Shown piece by piece: positions 1 through 10,276 of a DNA stretch of 64,000 bases. The DNA comes from Chamaecrista fasciculata (lineage: Eukaryota > Streptophyta > Magnoliopsida > Fabales > Fabaceae). The notes under the pieces were generated by a model, which saw only the letters and a list, made by a program, of their open reading frames with translations, did not search any database and was not told where the DNA came from. The stretch covers positions 372,758-436,757 of the forward strand of contig QANZ01017416.1 in NCBI GenBank assembly GCA_003254925.1. The letters are read 5' to 3'. Position numbers and translations under genes: made by a program. The first letter of the stretch is position 1, and every line of letters starts with the position of its first letter.

Positions 1-1745
1 GACGAGAATGGGTTAAATTTAAAATGTTCAATATTAAGGGAAACCAAAAATTCTAAAAAAAAAAGTAAAATAAAATGAAGTTCACCATCTATAAATTTGA
101 TTGGCAACATTCATATATGTTCCCATCATGAAGGGGAATCATTGAGAGTGAACATCATAAAAGAATTTTCTCAAATATAATTCATTAAAAACATAATAAT
201 TAAATATTATATGATGAATGTGATAAAATTAATCTTCACTTATATATATAATATGTAAACTTTTTTGCTAATTTGTCTTTCAAATTTTATATCCAAACCA
301 GTGTTGTCAGAACTGGACCGGACCGGACGGTCCAATCGCCAACCGAATGTGAAAGCGAGTGGGTTTGACCAAAAAAATCAAACTGTCGGTTGGATCGGAT
401 TGAACCGGACAAAACCGGCGAACCGGGGTCCAACCGCTGGACCGAACCGGTGGTCCAACTAGTTTTTTTTTTTTTTTTTTTACTCTAAATATTCTCTTAT
501 TTGGTCCTCTTCCTCTATTTTTTGTTGAACTTGAAATTTGAGGGTCGAAATGTTGAATTTAATTAATTATTATGAATTTATGACTTATTAGATCTTGTTT
601 AGGATGCATTCAGTCCATTCATTTGCTTGAAAAAATGCATTTAATCTATAATCTCTAGTAGTGGAGAGAAAAATTATATTATTTAGATGAAGAAATGTAT
701 TTAGTAATAAATTAAATGCATCTCTTAAACCACAAAAAAATATATAGAGTATTTATATTTAATATATTAAAAATAATTATTTATTAGGTCATCCGGTCCG
801 ACCGACGGTTCAACCGATAACCAATCAAACCGTGAACCGAATGCTTGTACGAGTCTCTATCCGGTTCGGTTCTGACAATACTGATCCAAACCATCTAAAT
901 ATTATTTTAATTGTCTTGTTATATATGAGATTTAACTTGTTCGATTCAATTAAATTGGGTATAACTTCACCCTTCTTTTCATTTCTCAAACATATAAGGA
1001 TCTAACACACTAATATATATACAAACATATCTAGTTAAATTATACTTTCATATTTAACCATCTAAAGACTGAAAATTTTGTAAAAAATGGGTGACACATA
1101 ATTATTAATAATTTATTCATTACTGTTTTATGCCAAAGAAAAAAATTATGAAATGAAGTTCTCTCAATAATCTAATGTTGAGTCATATGGGTTAATATTG
1201 TACTTGAGTAAGCATGACATATTGTATGCATCATCCTAAATCTTTTAGGCTTTGCAAAATATAACATCACCTTGGACGAGAATGGGTTAAATTTAAAATG
1301 TTCAATATTAAGGGAAACCAAAACCCTAAAAACAAAAGTAAAATAAAATGAAGTTTGGCAAGCACGTATTATAACAAATTTGAGTTTAACAACATTTGTG
1401 GAATTATTAATTGATGAAATTATTGAATTAAAAAATTAAAAAAGATTATTGTAATTAAAAAATTTTGACCAACCATATAATATAGTATAGATGTAAACTT
1501 TTTTGCTAATTTGTCTTTGAAATTTTATATCCAAACCATCTAAATATTATTGTAATTGTCTTGTTATATATGAGATTTAACTTGTTGGATTCAATTTAAT
1601 TGGGTATAACTTCACCCTGCTTTTCATTTCTCAAACACATAAGGATCTAACACACTAATATATATACAAACATATCTAGTTAAATTATACTTTCATATTT
1701 AACCATCTAAAGACTGAAATTTTTGTAAAAAATGGGTGACACATA
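1..1745. repeat. Tandemly duplicated RLP upstream-flank segment
   Basis: The first bases of the window (gacgagaatgggttaaattt) recur at 1274. The stretch 1274-1745 repeats the order of 1-1120: the 'atgtaaacttttttgctaat' block, the 'ttatatccaaaccatctaaa' block and the 'aatgggtgacacata' end. Unit length is about 1273 bp. Unit 1 is longer because it carries a 585-bp MITE (299-883). The same segment occurs once upstream of the second intact RLP (40764 onward), so this local duplication is specific to the first copy. No protein-coding gene is visible here. Confidence 0.8.
299..883. mobile_element. hAT-type MITE with 8-bp target duplication
   Basis: The termini are inverted: CAGTGTTGTCAGAAC at the left and the complement of CAGTATTGTCAGAAC at the right. 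The element is flanked by the direct repeat atccaaac (291-298 and 884-891). Uninterrupted paralogous sites are visible at 1529-1536 and 41265-41272, which show the pre-insertion sequence and fix the boundaries. Both ends are rich in 'ccggaccgg / gaaccgaaccgg' sequence, and a poly-T run follows at about 462. An 8-bp duplication and CAG-starting ends are typical of the hAT superfamily. There is no transposase, so the element is non-autonomous. The short open frame at 265-462 is a by-product of its GC-rich end. Confidence 0.9.
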
Positions 1746-2110
1746 AGTAGAGTCAATGCAATCACATTCATATTCATGGGGTCAATAGTTTTATCGTGGT
1801 TACGTTGGCAAGCACGTATTATAACAAATTTGAGTTTAACAACATTTGTGGAATTATTAATTGATGTTACTTCAGATCAATTTTCCACACGCACGTATTA
1901 TTTATTTAGTATTCATTCAAGAAATATGGTTGAATTAGAAAAAGAAAATTAGTGCGACGACTCTTAAAATACAATTTAAATTTTCCACATTTGATTTTGA
2001 GTAATAGACGATATTTTTGTCTTTGAAACAAATAAGTGTGATTACTCTTGACATGTCATTATTAATTAATGACTTCTGAGAAAAAGAGTTGTTAGCAAAT
2101 TCTTATTAAA

Positions 2111-2538
2111 ATTTTGGTCAAAATGTAAATTTGGTCTCATATCTTTTGTTGAGTTCTCAATTTGGTCCTGTATCTTTTTTTGTTGCACTTTTGGTCCCAT
2201 ATATTTGCAAAAGGTCCCAATTTGGTCCCATATCAATTTTAATCCCATATCTTTTGGTTAAGTTGTCGAATTTGTCCCATATCTTTGCAAAAGGATCAAC
2301 TGTTAGTTGATCATTTTGTAAAGATATGAGATTACTTATGCACCTGACCCAAAGATATAAGACCAATTGTGTAATTGGCTCAAAGATATGAGACCAAATT
2401 TGCAACAAAAAAATATCTGAGACCAAATTGGAAACTAACCAAAAGATCTGAGACCAAATGTGCAACAAAAAATATAGAGAACCAAATTGGGAACTGAGCA
2501 AAAGATATGGGACTAAATTAGCACTTTGACCTAAAACT
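2111..2538. mobile_element. Inverted-repeat element of 'ggtcccatatctttt' motifs, copy 1
   Basis: The segment is built from many short repeats of the type 'tttggtcccatatctttt', running in one sense in the left half and as the complement in the right half, so the whole could fold back on itself. The outer ends (ttttggtcaaaatg and the complement of tttaggtcaaagtg) form terminal inverted repeats. A second copy lies at 42753-43180 in the equivalent place upstream of the second intact RLP, and a fragment at 19640-19770. I could not fix a target duplication. The open frames across it are low-complexity artefacts. Confidence 0.6.
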
Positions 2539-3295
2539 TTTTAAAAAATAAGTAATTTTAATTACCGAAAATATTTTTGAAAAACAAAAAAAAGAGGTGG
2601 ACAATAATGCTTTAGTATTGAAGAGAGCCAAGTTGAATCACGAAAAATTTGTTAAACACTCCACATCACCGGCCTAAGGTAATTACTAAATAGGTATAAA
2701 TTTAATATGATTTTAAAAATATTTTAATCATCCGTTGAACCAATATGCTAGAGATCACTAGAAGAAAAGGTAAATAAATAAATCAAATATAAAATCATTT
2801 ACATGGAAAATGAAAGTGTTATTCGATTTTTTTTTAAAAATGAAATATTATGAATAACTCTTAGTTTAAGCGTCCCGGAGAGTTGATTTTTCATAGGTTC
2901 AAATAGAAATATATGGTTCCACCATTATCTCTAAATAACCAATCAATATTAGGATTTTTTTTATATTAGAAGTTATATTTCTTTTCTTTAGAAGATATCA
3001 TTACTCCTTATATTTTTAAGTGTACGGGAGACGTCACTACTTTTTGCATCTTTGATGTATGTAAGATTTTGATGAGTCTGCATGTTCATCCATGACGAAG
3101 ATTGTTCAACGATACGTTGTTGGTTGTCATTCGATGACTCTTTCTGCTTTTTGCAGATATTCTTATCTTGTAGCAATTTGGCTTGTAAAGGCGGTTTCTC
3201 AAAAGTTGTGCCCCATTGGTTGAGTCTCTGTACCCACATCCTCTTATCTTGGTTTTCTGGTGTTTCCACGGTTGACTTCTTCTCTGACATCTGAC

Positions 3296-3927
3296 TAGCG
3301 ATGGCAATTCTGTAGGATATTTAGGGTACCCGTCCATATTCGTCCGAAAAAGTTATCTGGTATCCAACGGATATTAGATAGGATGCAGATAGTGAAAATT
3401 AAATATTTTTCAGATATTGGGCGGATACGGATATTACCTTTGAATACCCTATATCCGTCCGAAATGAATGGATAATTAGGGTACTCGATATCCGATACCC
3501 TATTACTTATTTAATTTTTATATTTTACATTCAGTTTAATATCTTATATATAATTATTTAAGCTTATTTAATTATATTTATAGTTTTTTATATATAATCA
3601 TTTTTTACTTACTTTATATTTAATTGTTTTATTTTCAAAAAGAAATTTAAAATATAAATAAATTATAATTTTATTTATTTCTTTTAGTTCGTGGGTATTG
3701 GATATCGGGTACCAGATATATCCAAGTTATAAAATAGGATACCATATCCTAATTTTATACTTTTTTCGGATATTTCGTGTACCTGTTGGATACCGGATAT
3801 CAGATAGGATACAGATACAGATTCTAATTTATCGCATATGAATAGGGTACAAATATTGGATAGGGTAAACGGATGCGGATACGGATAGTGGCAAAACCAT
3901 CGGATACCCTTTCCGTTGCCATCCCTA
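3296..3927. mobile_element. hAT-type MITE, 632 bp, copy 1
   Basis: The ends are tagcgatggcaa and the complement of tagggatggcaa. They are flanked by catctgac (3288-3295) and catccgac (3928-3935), an 8-bp target duplication with one mismatch. The interior is AT-rich and bordered by repeated 'ggatacggatatc' motifs. An equally long copy (43853-44484) sits at the equivalent position upstream of the second RLP, so this insertion is older than the segmental duplication. No transposase is encoded. Confidence 0.8.
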
Positions 3928-3935
3928 CATCCGAC

Positions 3936-4570
3936 TCTTCAAAAGTTAGTTGATTGTCTTTTTTTTTCTTTTTCTATTTTTTCTGGCAAAAAAAAAAATC
4001 AATATTAACTTATTAATTATAGTCTTGATAATCATTTTAATTAATTTGTATGGCTGTCATTAGTCCATTACGGATGACCACAACTATTTGTCTATATTAG
4101 AAGATTTAGAAATTAGAAGAGCAACATGCTAATATGTTGGCATCATGGTGAGGAGTCACTGGTTTTAAATAGAAGAGAAATTTCTTGATATAATTCATTC
4201 AAAAACACATACAATAATCAAATCTTTTACGATAATAGTGATGAAATAAATATAAACATTTATAATATATACTGTTTTGTTAATTTATCGTTTAGAGAGT
4301 CCTCAACTTACCATGACTATCTAATTAATAATTAGGTAAAAGTATCTTTAGTGTCCCTAAATTATAGGGTAGTTTTATTTGTACTTCTAATTTTTTTCTT
4401 TACCATAAAGCTTAATATCATCTAAATCGTTAATAAAAAAATATTGTTATCAATATTTTTAGAGTTAAAATTGATACCAAATGTTAAAATTTTTGGGTAT
4501 AATTGACATGATTGTGAAACTTTGGGGTATAATTAAAACCAAAATAAAGAAGGAAAATCCAATGTGATAC
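3936..4570. other. Proximal upstream region of first RLP gene
   Basis: AT-rich non-coding DNA. The part up to about 4315 matches the flank of the second RLP (44493-44869). The part from 4316 to about 4540 does not, so the two intact RLP copies have different proximal upstream sequences. The last ~90 bp before the gene, from about 4555, match again. The 4330-4540 insert holds phrases such as 'tttggggtataattgac' that resemble the arms of the foldback element at 27.9-28.6 kb, which suggests an old transposon remnant in the promoter. Confidence 0.5.
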
Positions 4571-4578
4571 TATAAGTA
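4571..4578 (+). promoter_or_regulatory. Probable TATA box of first RLP gene
   Basis: TATAAGTA lies 76 bp upstream of the chosen start codon. The surrounding block 'caatgtgatactataa' is conserved upstream of the second intact RLP, where the box reads TATAAATA. Transcription would begin near 4600, so the most upstream in-frame ATG (4602) would sit at the transcript end, which favours the ATG at 4647. Confidence 0.5.
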
Positions 4579-4646
4579 AGACTACTTTTGAGAAGGGTTA
4601 TATGCATTGCATGTGTATGAAAATCATCCAGCATTACAATATTGCC

Positions 4647-7600
4647 ATGGCTCTTTCCTACAATACTGTTGTGTTTGTTTATGTTTGGTTGCTTATGTTT
4701 TTAACAAATGATTTATGCATTTGCAGAAGACAATCCTCTGACCCTGCTGTTGAATGCATTCCAAGTGAGAGAGAAGCACTTCTTAAGCTGAAGCTTCATC
4801 TTCATGATCCTTCAAACAGGCTTGCCTCTTGGATTCCCAATGCAAATTGCTACAAATGGCCTTCTATTGTTTGTAGCAATGTCACTGCCCACGTTCTTCA
4901 GCTTCATCTCTCTACTTCATCAGATAGTTCATATTTCGTTGAATATGGATATATAGATGATGTTAGATATGAAGATTCACTGAGATCAAGATTTGGTGGT
5001 GAGATTCATCCTTGTATTCTTGAGTTGAAGCACTTAAGTTACCTGGACTTGAGTGGCAATGATTTTGGTGAAATGCAAATTCCTAGTTTTCTTGGCTCAA
5101 TCACAAGCTTGACATACCTCAACCTCTCTCAAGCTGGATTTGGTGGCAGTATTCCTCATCAAATTGGGAATCTCTCCAGTTTGCTCTATCTTGATCTCCA
5201 ATGGAATGATTTCAGTGGAAGCATCCCACACCAAATTGGAAATCTCTCCAAGTTGCTCTATCTTGGTCTTGAAGGTTCTTACAATTTAATATCCAAGGAA
5301 AATCCTCAATGGCTTTCAGGTCTTGCTTCACTCCAACATCTTCAACTAAGTTCGGTAAACTTTTCCAAAGCCTTTGATTGGTTGCATGTTCTCCATTCAC
5401 TTCCCTCTTTAACAGAGTTACACTTGTCAAGATGTGTTCTTCATCACCATTTTGAACCATTTACAATTAACAACCTCTCATCTCTAGTCATCCTTGATAT
5501 TACTGATTCTTATAATCTTGTATTGATCCCACAGTGGATATTTCAACTAACAAAATTGGTTTCTCTCCAATTAAGGTATAATCAATTGCAAGGTTCCTTC
5601 CCAGACAGTATTCAAAATTTAACCCTCCTTCAACATCTTGATTTATCTTTCAATTCATTCAACTCCTCCATCCCTGACTGGTTGTACAATCTTAGTCATC
5701 TAGACTATCTCAATCTCGGTGATAACAACTTGAGGGGCACAATTTCTAATGCCATTGGAAACTTGACATCTCTTGTTACTCTTGACTTATCATTCAATCA
5801 GCTTGAAGGGCCAATCCCAAACTCCTTGGGAAACCTCTGCAACTTGAGAGATGTCTCTTTATCAAGTTCAAAAAGCAACCAACAAGTTTCTCAAATATTA
5901 GAAATTCTCTCAGTATGTGTTTCACACACATTAGAGACTTTGTCCATTTCTAATGCTCAACTAGCTGGTTCTTTGACGGAAAAGATTGGGCTTTTCAAAA
6001 ATCTTGTCAAACTTGATCTTTCTTACAACTCTATTCAAGGGCCAATTCCTATATCCATCACAAATTTGACTTCTTTAATAAATCTTCATCTCTCAAGAAA
6101 CAAATTCAGTGGAAATCCTTTTGAATATTTAGGATTTCTTTCTGAATTACGAGAGCTTTCCATTGGAGATAATCTCTTTGTTGGAGTTGTGAAAGAAGCC
6201 CACCTTGCTAATTTCACCCATTTGATTGATTTCTTTGCTTCAAGAAACCAGTTCACTTTAGTAGTTGGTCTAAATTGGAGGCCTTCATTTCTATTTTTGG
6301 AGGCATTGTATATGGCTTCATGGAATTTAGGTCCCAATTTTCCATCATGGATCCAATCGCTAAAGTATCTTGGTGGTTTGGACATTTCCAGAACCAACAT
6401 ATCTGATTCCATTCCTGATTGGGTTTGGACAACATACACCAATGCTCTTGAATTCAACCTCTCTAACAATTATATCGTTGGAGAACTTTCAAATAAAGTG
6501 ATGAACATAAGCGTTGTTGATCTAAGCTCGAATAAGTTAAGTGGTCAATTACCTCATTTGTCACATCATGTGTATGACTTAGACCTCTCAAACAATTGGT
6601 TTTCTGGATCCTTAACTCACTTCTTGTGCACAAAACAAGATGGTCCATACAACTTAGAATTTCTCAATTTGGCATCAAACAATTTATCAGGTGAACTACC
6701 TGATTGTTGGAGGATTTGGTCAAATTTGGTGACATTGAAGCTAGAGAACAACCAATTGACTGGAAGCTTGCCCAAATCCATGGGATCCTTAGCTTTGCTT
6801 GAAATGTTGCACCTTCGCAACAATAGTTTTTCAGGAAAATTCCCATACTTTTTGAAGAACAATAACGCTTTGATTTCCATGGATCTTAGAGCAAATCAAT
6901 TTTATGGAAAGATTCCATCATGGGTTGGAAAGAGTCTCTTGAATTTGAAAATTCTTATCCTTGGATCAAACAAATTTTTTGGGCCAGTTCCCCATCAAAT
7001 ATGCTTCATGAGTTCATTACAAATTTTGGACCTTTCTCAAAACAACTTGAATGGAAGTATACCGAAATGTGTCAACCATTTGAGTGCCATGTCCTCGAAA
7101 AGCCATAGTTCATATTCACATATTGTTTGTGATAACAGATACTACTTAGAGTCCTATGTTGACGCACTCCTATTGCTTAAAGGTAGAATGAACGATTACA
7201 ACAACATTCTGGGTCTCGTCTTCAGCATTGATCTGTCAAGCAACAAATTATCTGGGGAGATACCAACAGAATTCACAAGCCTCAAGGGATTGCTCTTTTT
7301 GAACCTGTCCAATAATCTTTTGAGTGGCAGAATTCCTCAAGATATTGGTGATATGGAATCATTGGAGACTCTAGATCTATCAACGAACCATTTGTGTGGT
7401 GAAATCCCTCCAAGCATGGCCAAATTAAGCTTCTTGAACATGTTGAACTTGTCATACAACAACTTGAAGGGAAAAATTCCAGCAGGCACTCAATTGCAAA
7501 CCTTTGAAGCATCTAGCTTTGTTGGCAATCATCTTTGTGGTTCTCCACTTACCATTAATTGCACTGAAAATGGAGAAGATGAGAATGAGAAAGACAAAGA

Positions 7601-7769
7601 AGATGATGAAGAGAGAGGAATAAAATGGTTTTATGTGAGCATGTCATTGGGGTTTGTTGTGGGATTTTGGGGGGTGGTAGCTCCTTTGCTCTATTCTGGA
7701 TCATGGAGGTATGCCTATTACCAATTCCTAGAGAACATGTGGTTCAAACTAAGATATTGTTATTGGTAG
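4647..7769 (+). CDS. LRR receptor-like protein (EIX2/Cf-type), intact copy 1
   Basis: Intronless frame of 1040 residues. It encodes a plant receptor-like protein: a plasma-membrane LRR receptor without a kinase. I chose ATG 4647 because it has a good context (gccATGGc), is conserved in the second copy and opens directly onto a signal peptide (about 1-26, hydrophobic VVFVYVWLLMFL). ATGs at 4602, 4611 and 4617 are in frame but lie at the predicted transcript end. An LRR N-cap follows (about 37-80). LRRs of the xxLxxLxxLxLSxNxLxGxIP type fill about 110-800, an island domain lies near 804-865 (KGRMNDY), and four LRRs follow with a C-cap. An acidic stretch (ENGEDENEKDKEDDEER), one transmembrane helix (about 994-1016) with GFVVG (GxxxG), and a 24-residue tail end the protein. 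Such proteins usually signal with SOBIR1/BAK1-type kinases. Oddity: the N-cap has NCYKW where family members have DCCxW. The ligand is unknown. Confidence 0.93.
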   Translation: MALSYNTVVFVYVWLLMFLTNDLCICRRQSSDPAVECIPSEREALLKLKLHLHDPSNRLASWIPNANCYKWPSIVCSNVTAHVLQLHLSTSSDSSYFVEYGYIDDVRYEDSLRSRFGGEIHPCILELKHLSYLDLSGNDFGEMQIPSFLGSITSLTYLNLSQAGFGGSIPHQIGNLSSLLYLDLQWNDFSGSIPHQIGNLSKLLYLGLEGSYNLISKENPQWLSGLASLQHLQLSSVNFSKAFDWLHVLHSLPSLTELHLSRCVLHHHFEPFTINNLSSLVILDITDSYNLVLIPQWIFQLTKLVSLQLRYNQLQGSFPDSIQNLTLLQHLDLSFNSFNSSIPDWLYNLSHLDYLNLGDNNLRGTISNAIGNLTSLVTLDLSFNQLEGPIPNSLGNLCNLRDVSLSSSKSNQQVSQILEILSVCVSHTLETLSISNAQLAGSLTEKIGLFKNLVKLDLSYNSIQGPIPISITNLTSLINLHLSRNKFSGNPFEYLGFLSELRELSIGDNLFVGVVKEAHLANFTHLIDFFASRNQFTLVVGLNWRPSFLFLEALYMASWNLGPNFPSWIQSLKYLGGLDISRTNISDSIPDWVWTTYTNALEFNLSNNYIVGELSNKVMNISVVDLSSNKLSGQLPHLSHHVYDLDLSNNWFSGSLTHFLCTKQDGPYNLEFLNLASNNLSGELPDCWRIWSNLVTLKLENNQLTGSLPKSMGSLALLEMLHLRNNSFSGKFPYFLKNNNALISMDLRANQFYGKIPSWVGKSLLNLKILILGSNKFFGPVPHQICFMSSLQILDLSQNNLNGSIPKCVNHLSAMSSKSHSSYSHIVCDNRYYLESYVDALLLLKGRMNDYNNILGLVFSIDLSSNKLSGEIPTEFTSLKGLLFLNLSNNLLSGRIPQDIGDMESLETLDLSTNHLCGEIPPSMAKLSFLNMLNLSYNNLKGKIPAGTQLQTFEASSFVGNHLCGSPLTINCTENGEDENEKDKEDDEERGIKWFYVSMSLGFVVGFWGVVAPLLYSGSWRYAYYQFLENMWFKLRYCYW

Positions 7770-7850
7770 AGGAAGCAAATTGTGGTGGGATTTGCATTTC
7801 AAGGCTTGTTTAAAGGTTTTCCAATAACGTTTGTGGTTTATGTTTCTATT

Positions 7851-7856
7851 AATAAA
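7851..7856 (+). terminator. Polyadenylation signal AATAAA of first RLP
   Basis: AATAAA lies 82 bp after the stop codon in a block conserved among the RLP copies. The equivalent in the truncated copy is at 15718-15723. The second intact copy reads ATTAAA. Confidence 0.45.
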
Positions 7857-9282
7857 AGTCAGTGATGTGTATGTTGTAATTCAGGTATAAAACTCCCACC
7901 TCTTTTTGTATTATATATGTAATGAAAGTGTGCTTCAATATAGATGTTTTCATATTTTAACATAACGTAAAACTATTATTATTAAGGTCTAGCATATTAC
8001 CGTGGCAAGAAAATTAGTAGCATGTTAAATTTGTTTTTTTAGGGCCTGAATAGCAGCATGTGAAATCGTAGTATGTTATTTTAATTTTTTTTTTCTATGA
8101 CACAAATTGCACAAAACAAGGAAATACTTAAAAATAATTATTCTATTTCTTGATTTGTACTTTTGTTATTTATAAATGTACAAGACAAGAAAATATCCTA
8201 AAAAGTATTACAGAAAATTTATCATTGAAAATAATTATATTTCATTTTTAACATGATAATTATAGAAAGGTATCTAGATTCTGATTAAAAAACACCACAA
8301 CCTTTTTACTAATCTATAAAGGTTTGTTTGTACTATGATTATCCTAAAACTTCTAATAATACATGCTATCTATCAAAAACATCACACAAAATGTATATTT
8401 AATGTATTAAAGTCTATATATGTCAATACATGTTGAAAACTTTTTTTTTCTTAGCAATTACAAAAGAAAAAAGAAAATCAAACAATCTGGCCTATCATAG
8501 TACACATTAAAAATTTATAATAAAATAAGAGAAAGCATAAACCAATGAGAATACATAAAGATTCCTGAATAGTTCCAAGCAAGTTAAATAAGTCATAGAA
8601 GTCCAATGAGAATACATAAAAATTTTCTTTGTGTTCTGTTTGATTTGTTCTATTCATTATTTAATAGTATTTCCTCCTTCATACCCATTGCACCCCATTA
8701 ATGACATTTTTATGTCCAATTAGTGGGGATTGAGATACTCGTACTCTTTATTTATTGTGAAAATTTCAATCAATAGAGTGGATTGTTTCACCAATCCCAC
8801 CTTACACTACTCCATCCTACTCTGTTAATTGTCATCCCACCACACAATTATCAGGTCTCCCAATCAGTGCAACCTCTACAGGTTTGATTTTAAGGTTAGA
8901 TATTGAGGTGACAAGGGATGGGATGAGTTGAGTATTTTAACTATAGATTGGATATTTAAAATCTATCGGGATGACAGCCCAATCTATAAAGCCCTCCAAT
9001 CTATAAAGCCCCTTTTTACTTTTATCAATTTCAGTGCAGGAAGGCAAAAGATCTTTATCTCTGGATGGCAAAATGTCCTAATGGACCATCTGTGAAATTT
9101 TTAGTTAGTGCTGGTAACATTCTACTCTGATTTTAATTAAAAGTATGCTTGTCATAATTTACTAACTTTAATTGAAGCTGAGTTTTCTATGTCTCTTAAT
9201 CTCCGCTTGAAGTGCTTGCATTCTTGTAGAAGTATGACAAGATTGATACTCAATAGCAGCAGTTATTGTAACTGTTGGTATA

Positions 9283-9336
9283 GTTTTAGCAGCAGTTTTT
9301 ATAAGTTTTGCCAACTGTTCTGGCTGCTGCTAAAAC
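9283..9336. repeat. Perfect 13-bp inverted repeat with 28-nt loop
   Basis: gttttagcagcag (9283-9295) is followed by its exact complement ctgctgctaaaac (9324-9336). The same 'agcagcagtt' motif also occurs just upstream at 9256. No function is assigned. It lies in RLP 3' flank DNA not shared with the other copies. Confidence 0.5.
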
Positions 9337-9617
9337 CCTTTTTTCCAGTAGTGAGTGTATGCAAGATTTTACAACAGAATTGTATCTTTTTTAACACACA
9401 CTATTTAATTAACTGTTTTAACAACTCCACTAATAGCTTCTACATAAACTCAACAATTTCATAACTACGACATTGTTGAAATGAAAAGGAGAACTAACTG
9501 TTTAAACATTGCTGAAGTTTGGAAACTAATCAACTGAAATTTATAATTAAGAAAAATCCTTAACACATGAATCTAATTTTGAAGAATAAAGAAGGCGTGA
9601 CAAATGAACTGAACATG

Positions 9618-9618
<1 letters not shown>

Positions 9619-9652
<34 letters not shown>
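9619..9652. repeat. Poly-T tract of 34 bases
   Basis: A T34 run sits inside a block shared with 16960-16990 and 22540-22560, where the equivalent runs are only 6-8 T. It has therefore expanded in this copy. Confidence 0.9.
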
Positions 9653-9847
9653 CTAAAAGTTCAACATGCTCAAGCCCATCCATGCCAAAACAGGACTGAA
9701 ACCATCATAATGACATGAATTAATGTCAAACATAGCTTACCCACACCACCTTAGGCTACAGAGTGTCCAAAAAGGGAAAGAAGGAGGATGCAGAGTCATT
9801 ATATATGAAACCAGAAAAACAAATAGAATTAAGACAGTAATGCCATA

Positions 9848-10276
9848 TCAGCACGCGCATCCACCCCTATGCTCGTTCTCTGGAACAACAGCCTCAGGAA
9901 TACCTTGAAAATATCTGCCATTGAGAACAGGAAATTTGAAACAATCAATTACTAAATTAGTTCTTCAGTTTTTAACAAGTTATTCGTACTTTGAAGTGAG
10001 CAATTCTTCAGCATATTCACTATCTATAGACTATAGGCCATTTCTCATATATTACTTCAAGAAATACACAAAAAGGCTGCATCAACATTGTAATATTTCC
10101 TTTTGAAGCACACCAGTCCTTTGCTTTCTTCTCAGAGACCTGAATCAAAGACAATTAGACCTTGATGCATTCTATGAGGAAACTTAAAAAAGCAATGCCA
10201 TCTACGTACCACTCTACTGTTCCCACCATCAATATCAACCTTGTTTCCAAGCAATATAAAGGGAAACATGATTAGC
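9848..10276 (-). pseudogene. Rab7-like (RABG) small GTPase relic, three exons
   Basis: Read on the minus strand, three exon-like pieces appear in the right order. 10276-10210 follows an 'ag', encodes FPFILLGNKVDIDGGNSRV with the G4 box NKVD, and ends at a donor GTACGT. The piece with upper end 10139 (lower end about 10095) starts after 'ttcag' with VSEKKAKDWCASKGNI. 9903-9848 encodes GIPEAVVPENEHRGGCAC and a stop, a double-cysteine prenylation tail. These are hallmarks of Rab7/RABG vesicle-traffic GTPases. The middle exon is broken: after KGNI the sequence jumps to a frame reading NVDAAF, a deletion of the YFETSAK region. Upstream exons with the P-loop are not found. It is a decayed partial copy. 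Confidence 0.7.

Larger units (their letters stand above)
7770..9360. other. 3' UTR and 3' flank of first RLP, AT-rich, no gene seen
   Basis: Polyadenylation-type signal AATAAA lies at 7851-7856. The block 7770-8640 recurs after the truncated RLP (15612-16690), after the second intact RLP (48725-49080) and after the RLP pseudogene (62219-62720), so the 3' flank was copied with the gene. From 8680 to 9010 the DNA is unrelated to the other copies, with a small tandem duplication of 'ccaatctataaagcccc' near 8980-9015. No coding region can be supported. Confidence 0.6.

Noticed and set aside
265..462. 65-codon frame in the GC-rich end of the MITE
   Set aside because: Lies across the terminal repeat of a transposon and has no protein-like features.
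5212..7512. Minus-strand open frames of 60-127 codons opposite the first RLP (and the same at 13633-15354, 45914-48503, 61071-61997)
   Set aside because: They recur at the same relative positions in every RLP copy, have no family resemblance and are shadows of the biased LRR codon pattern.
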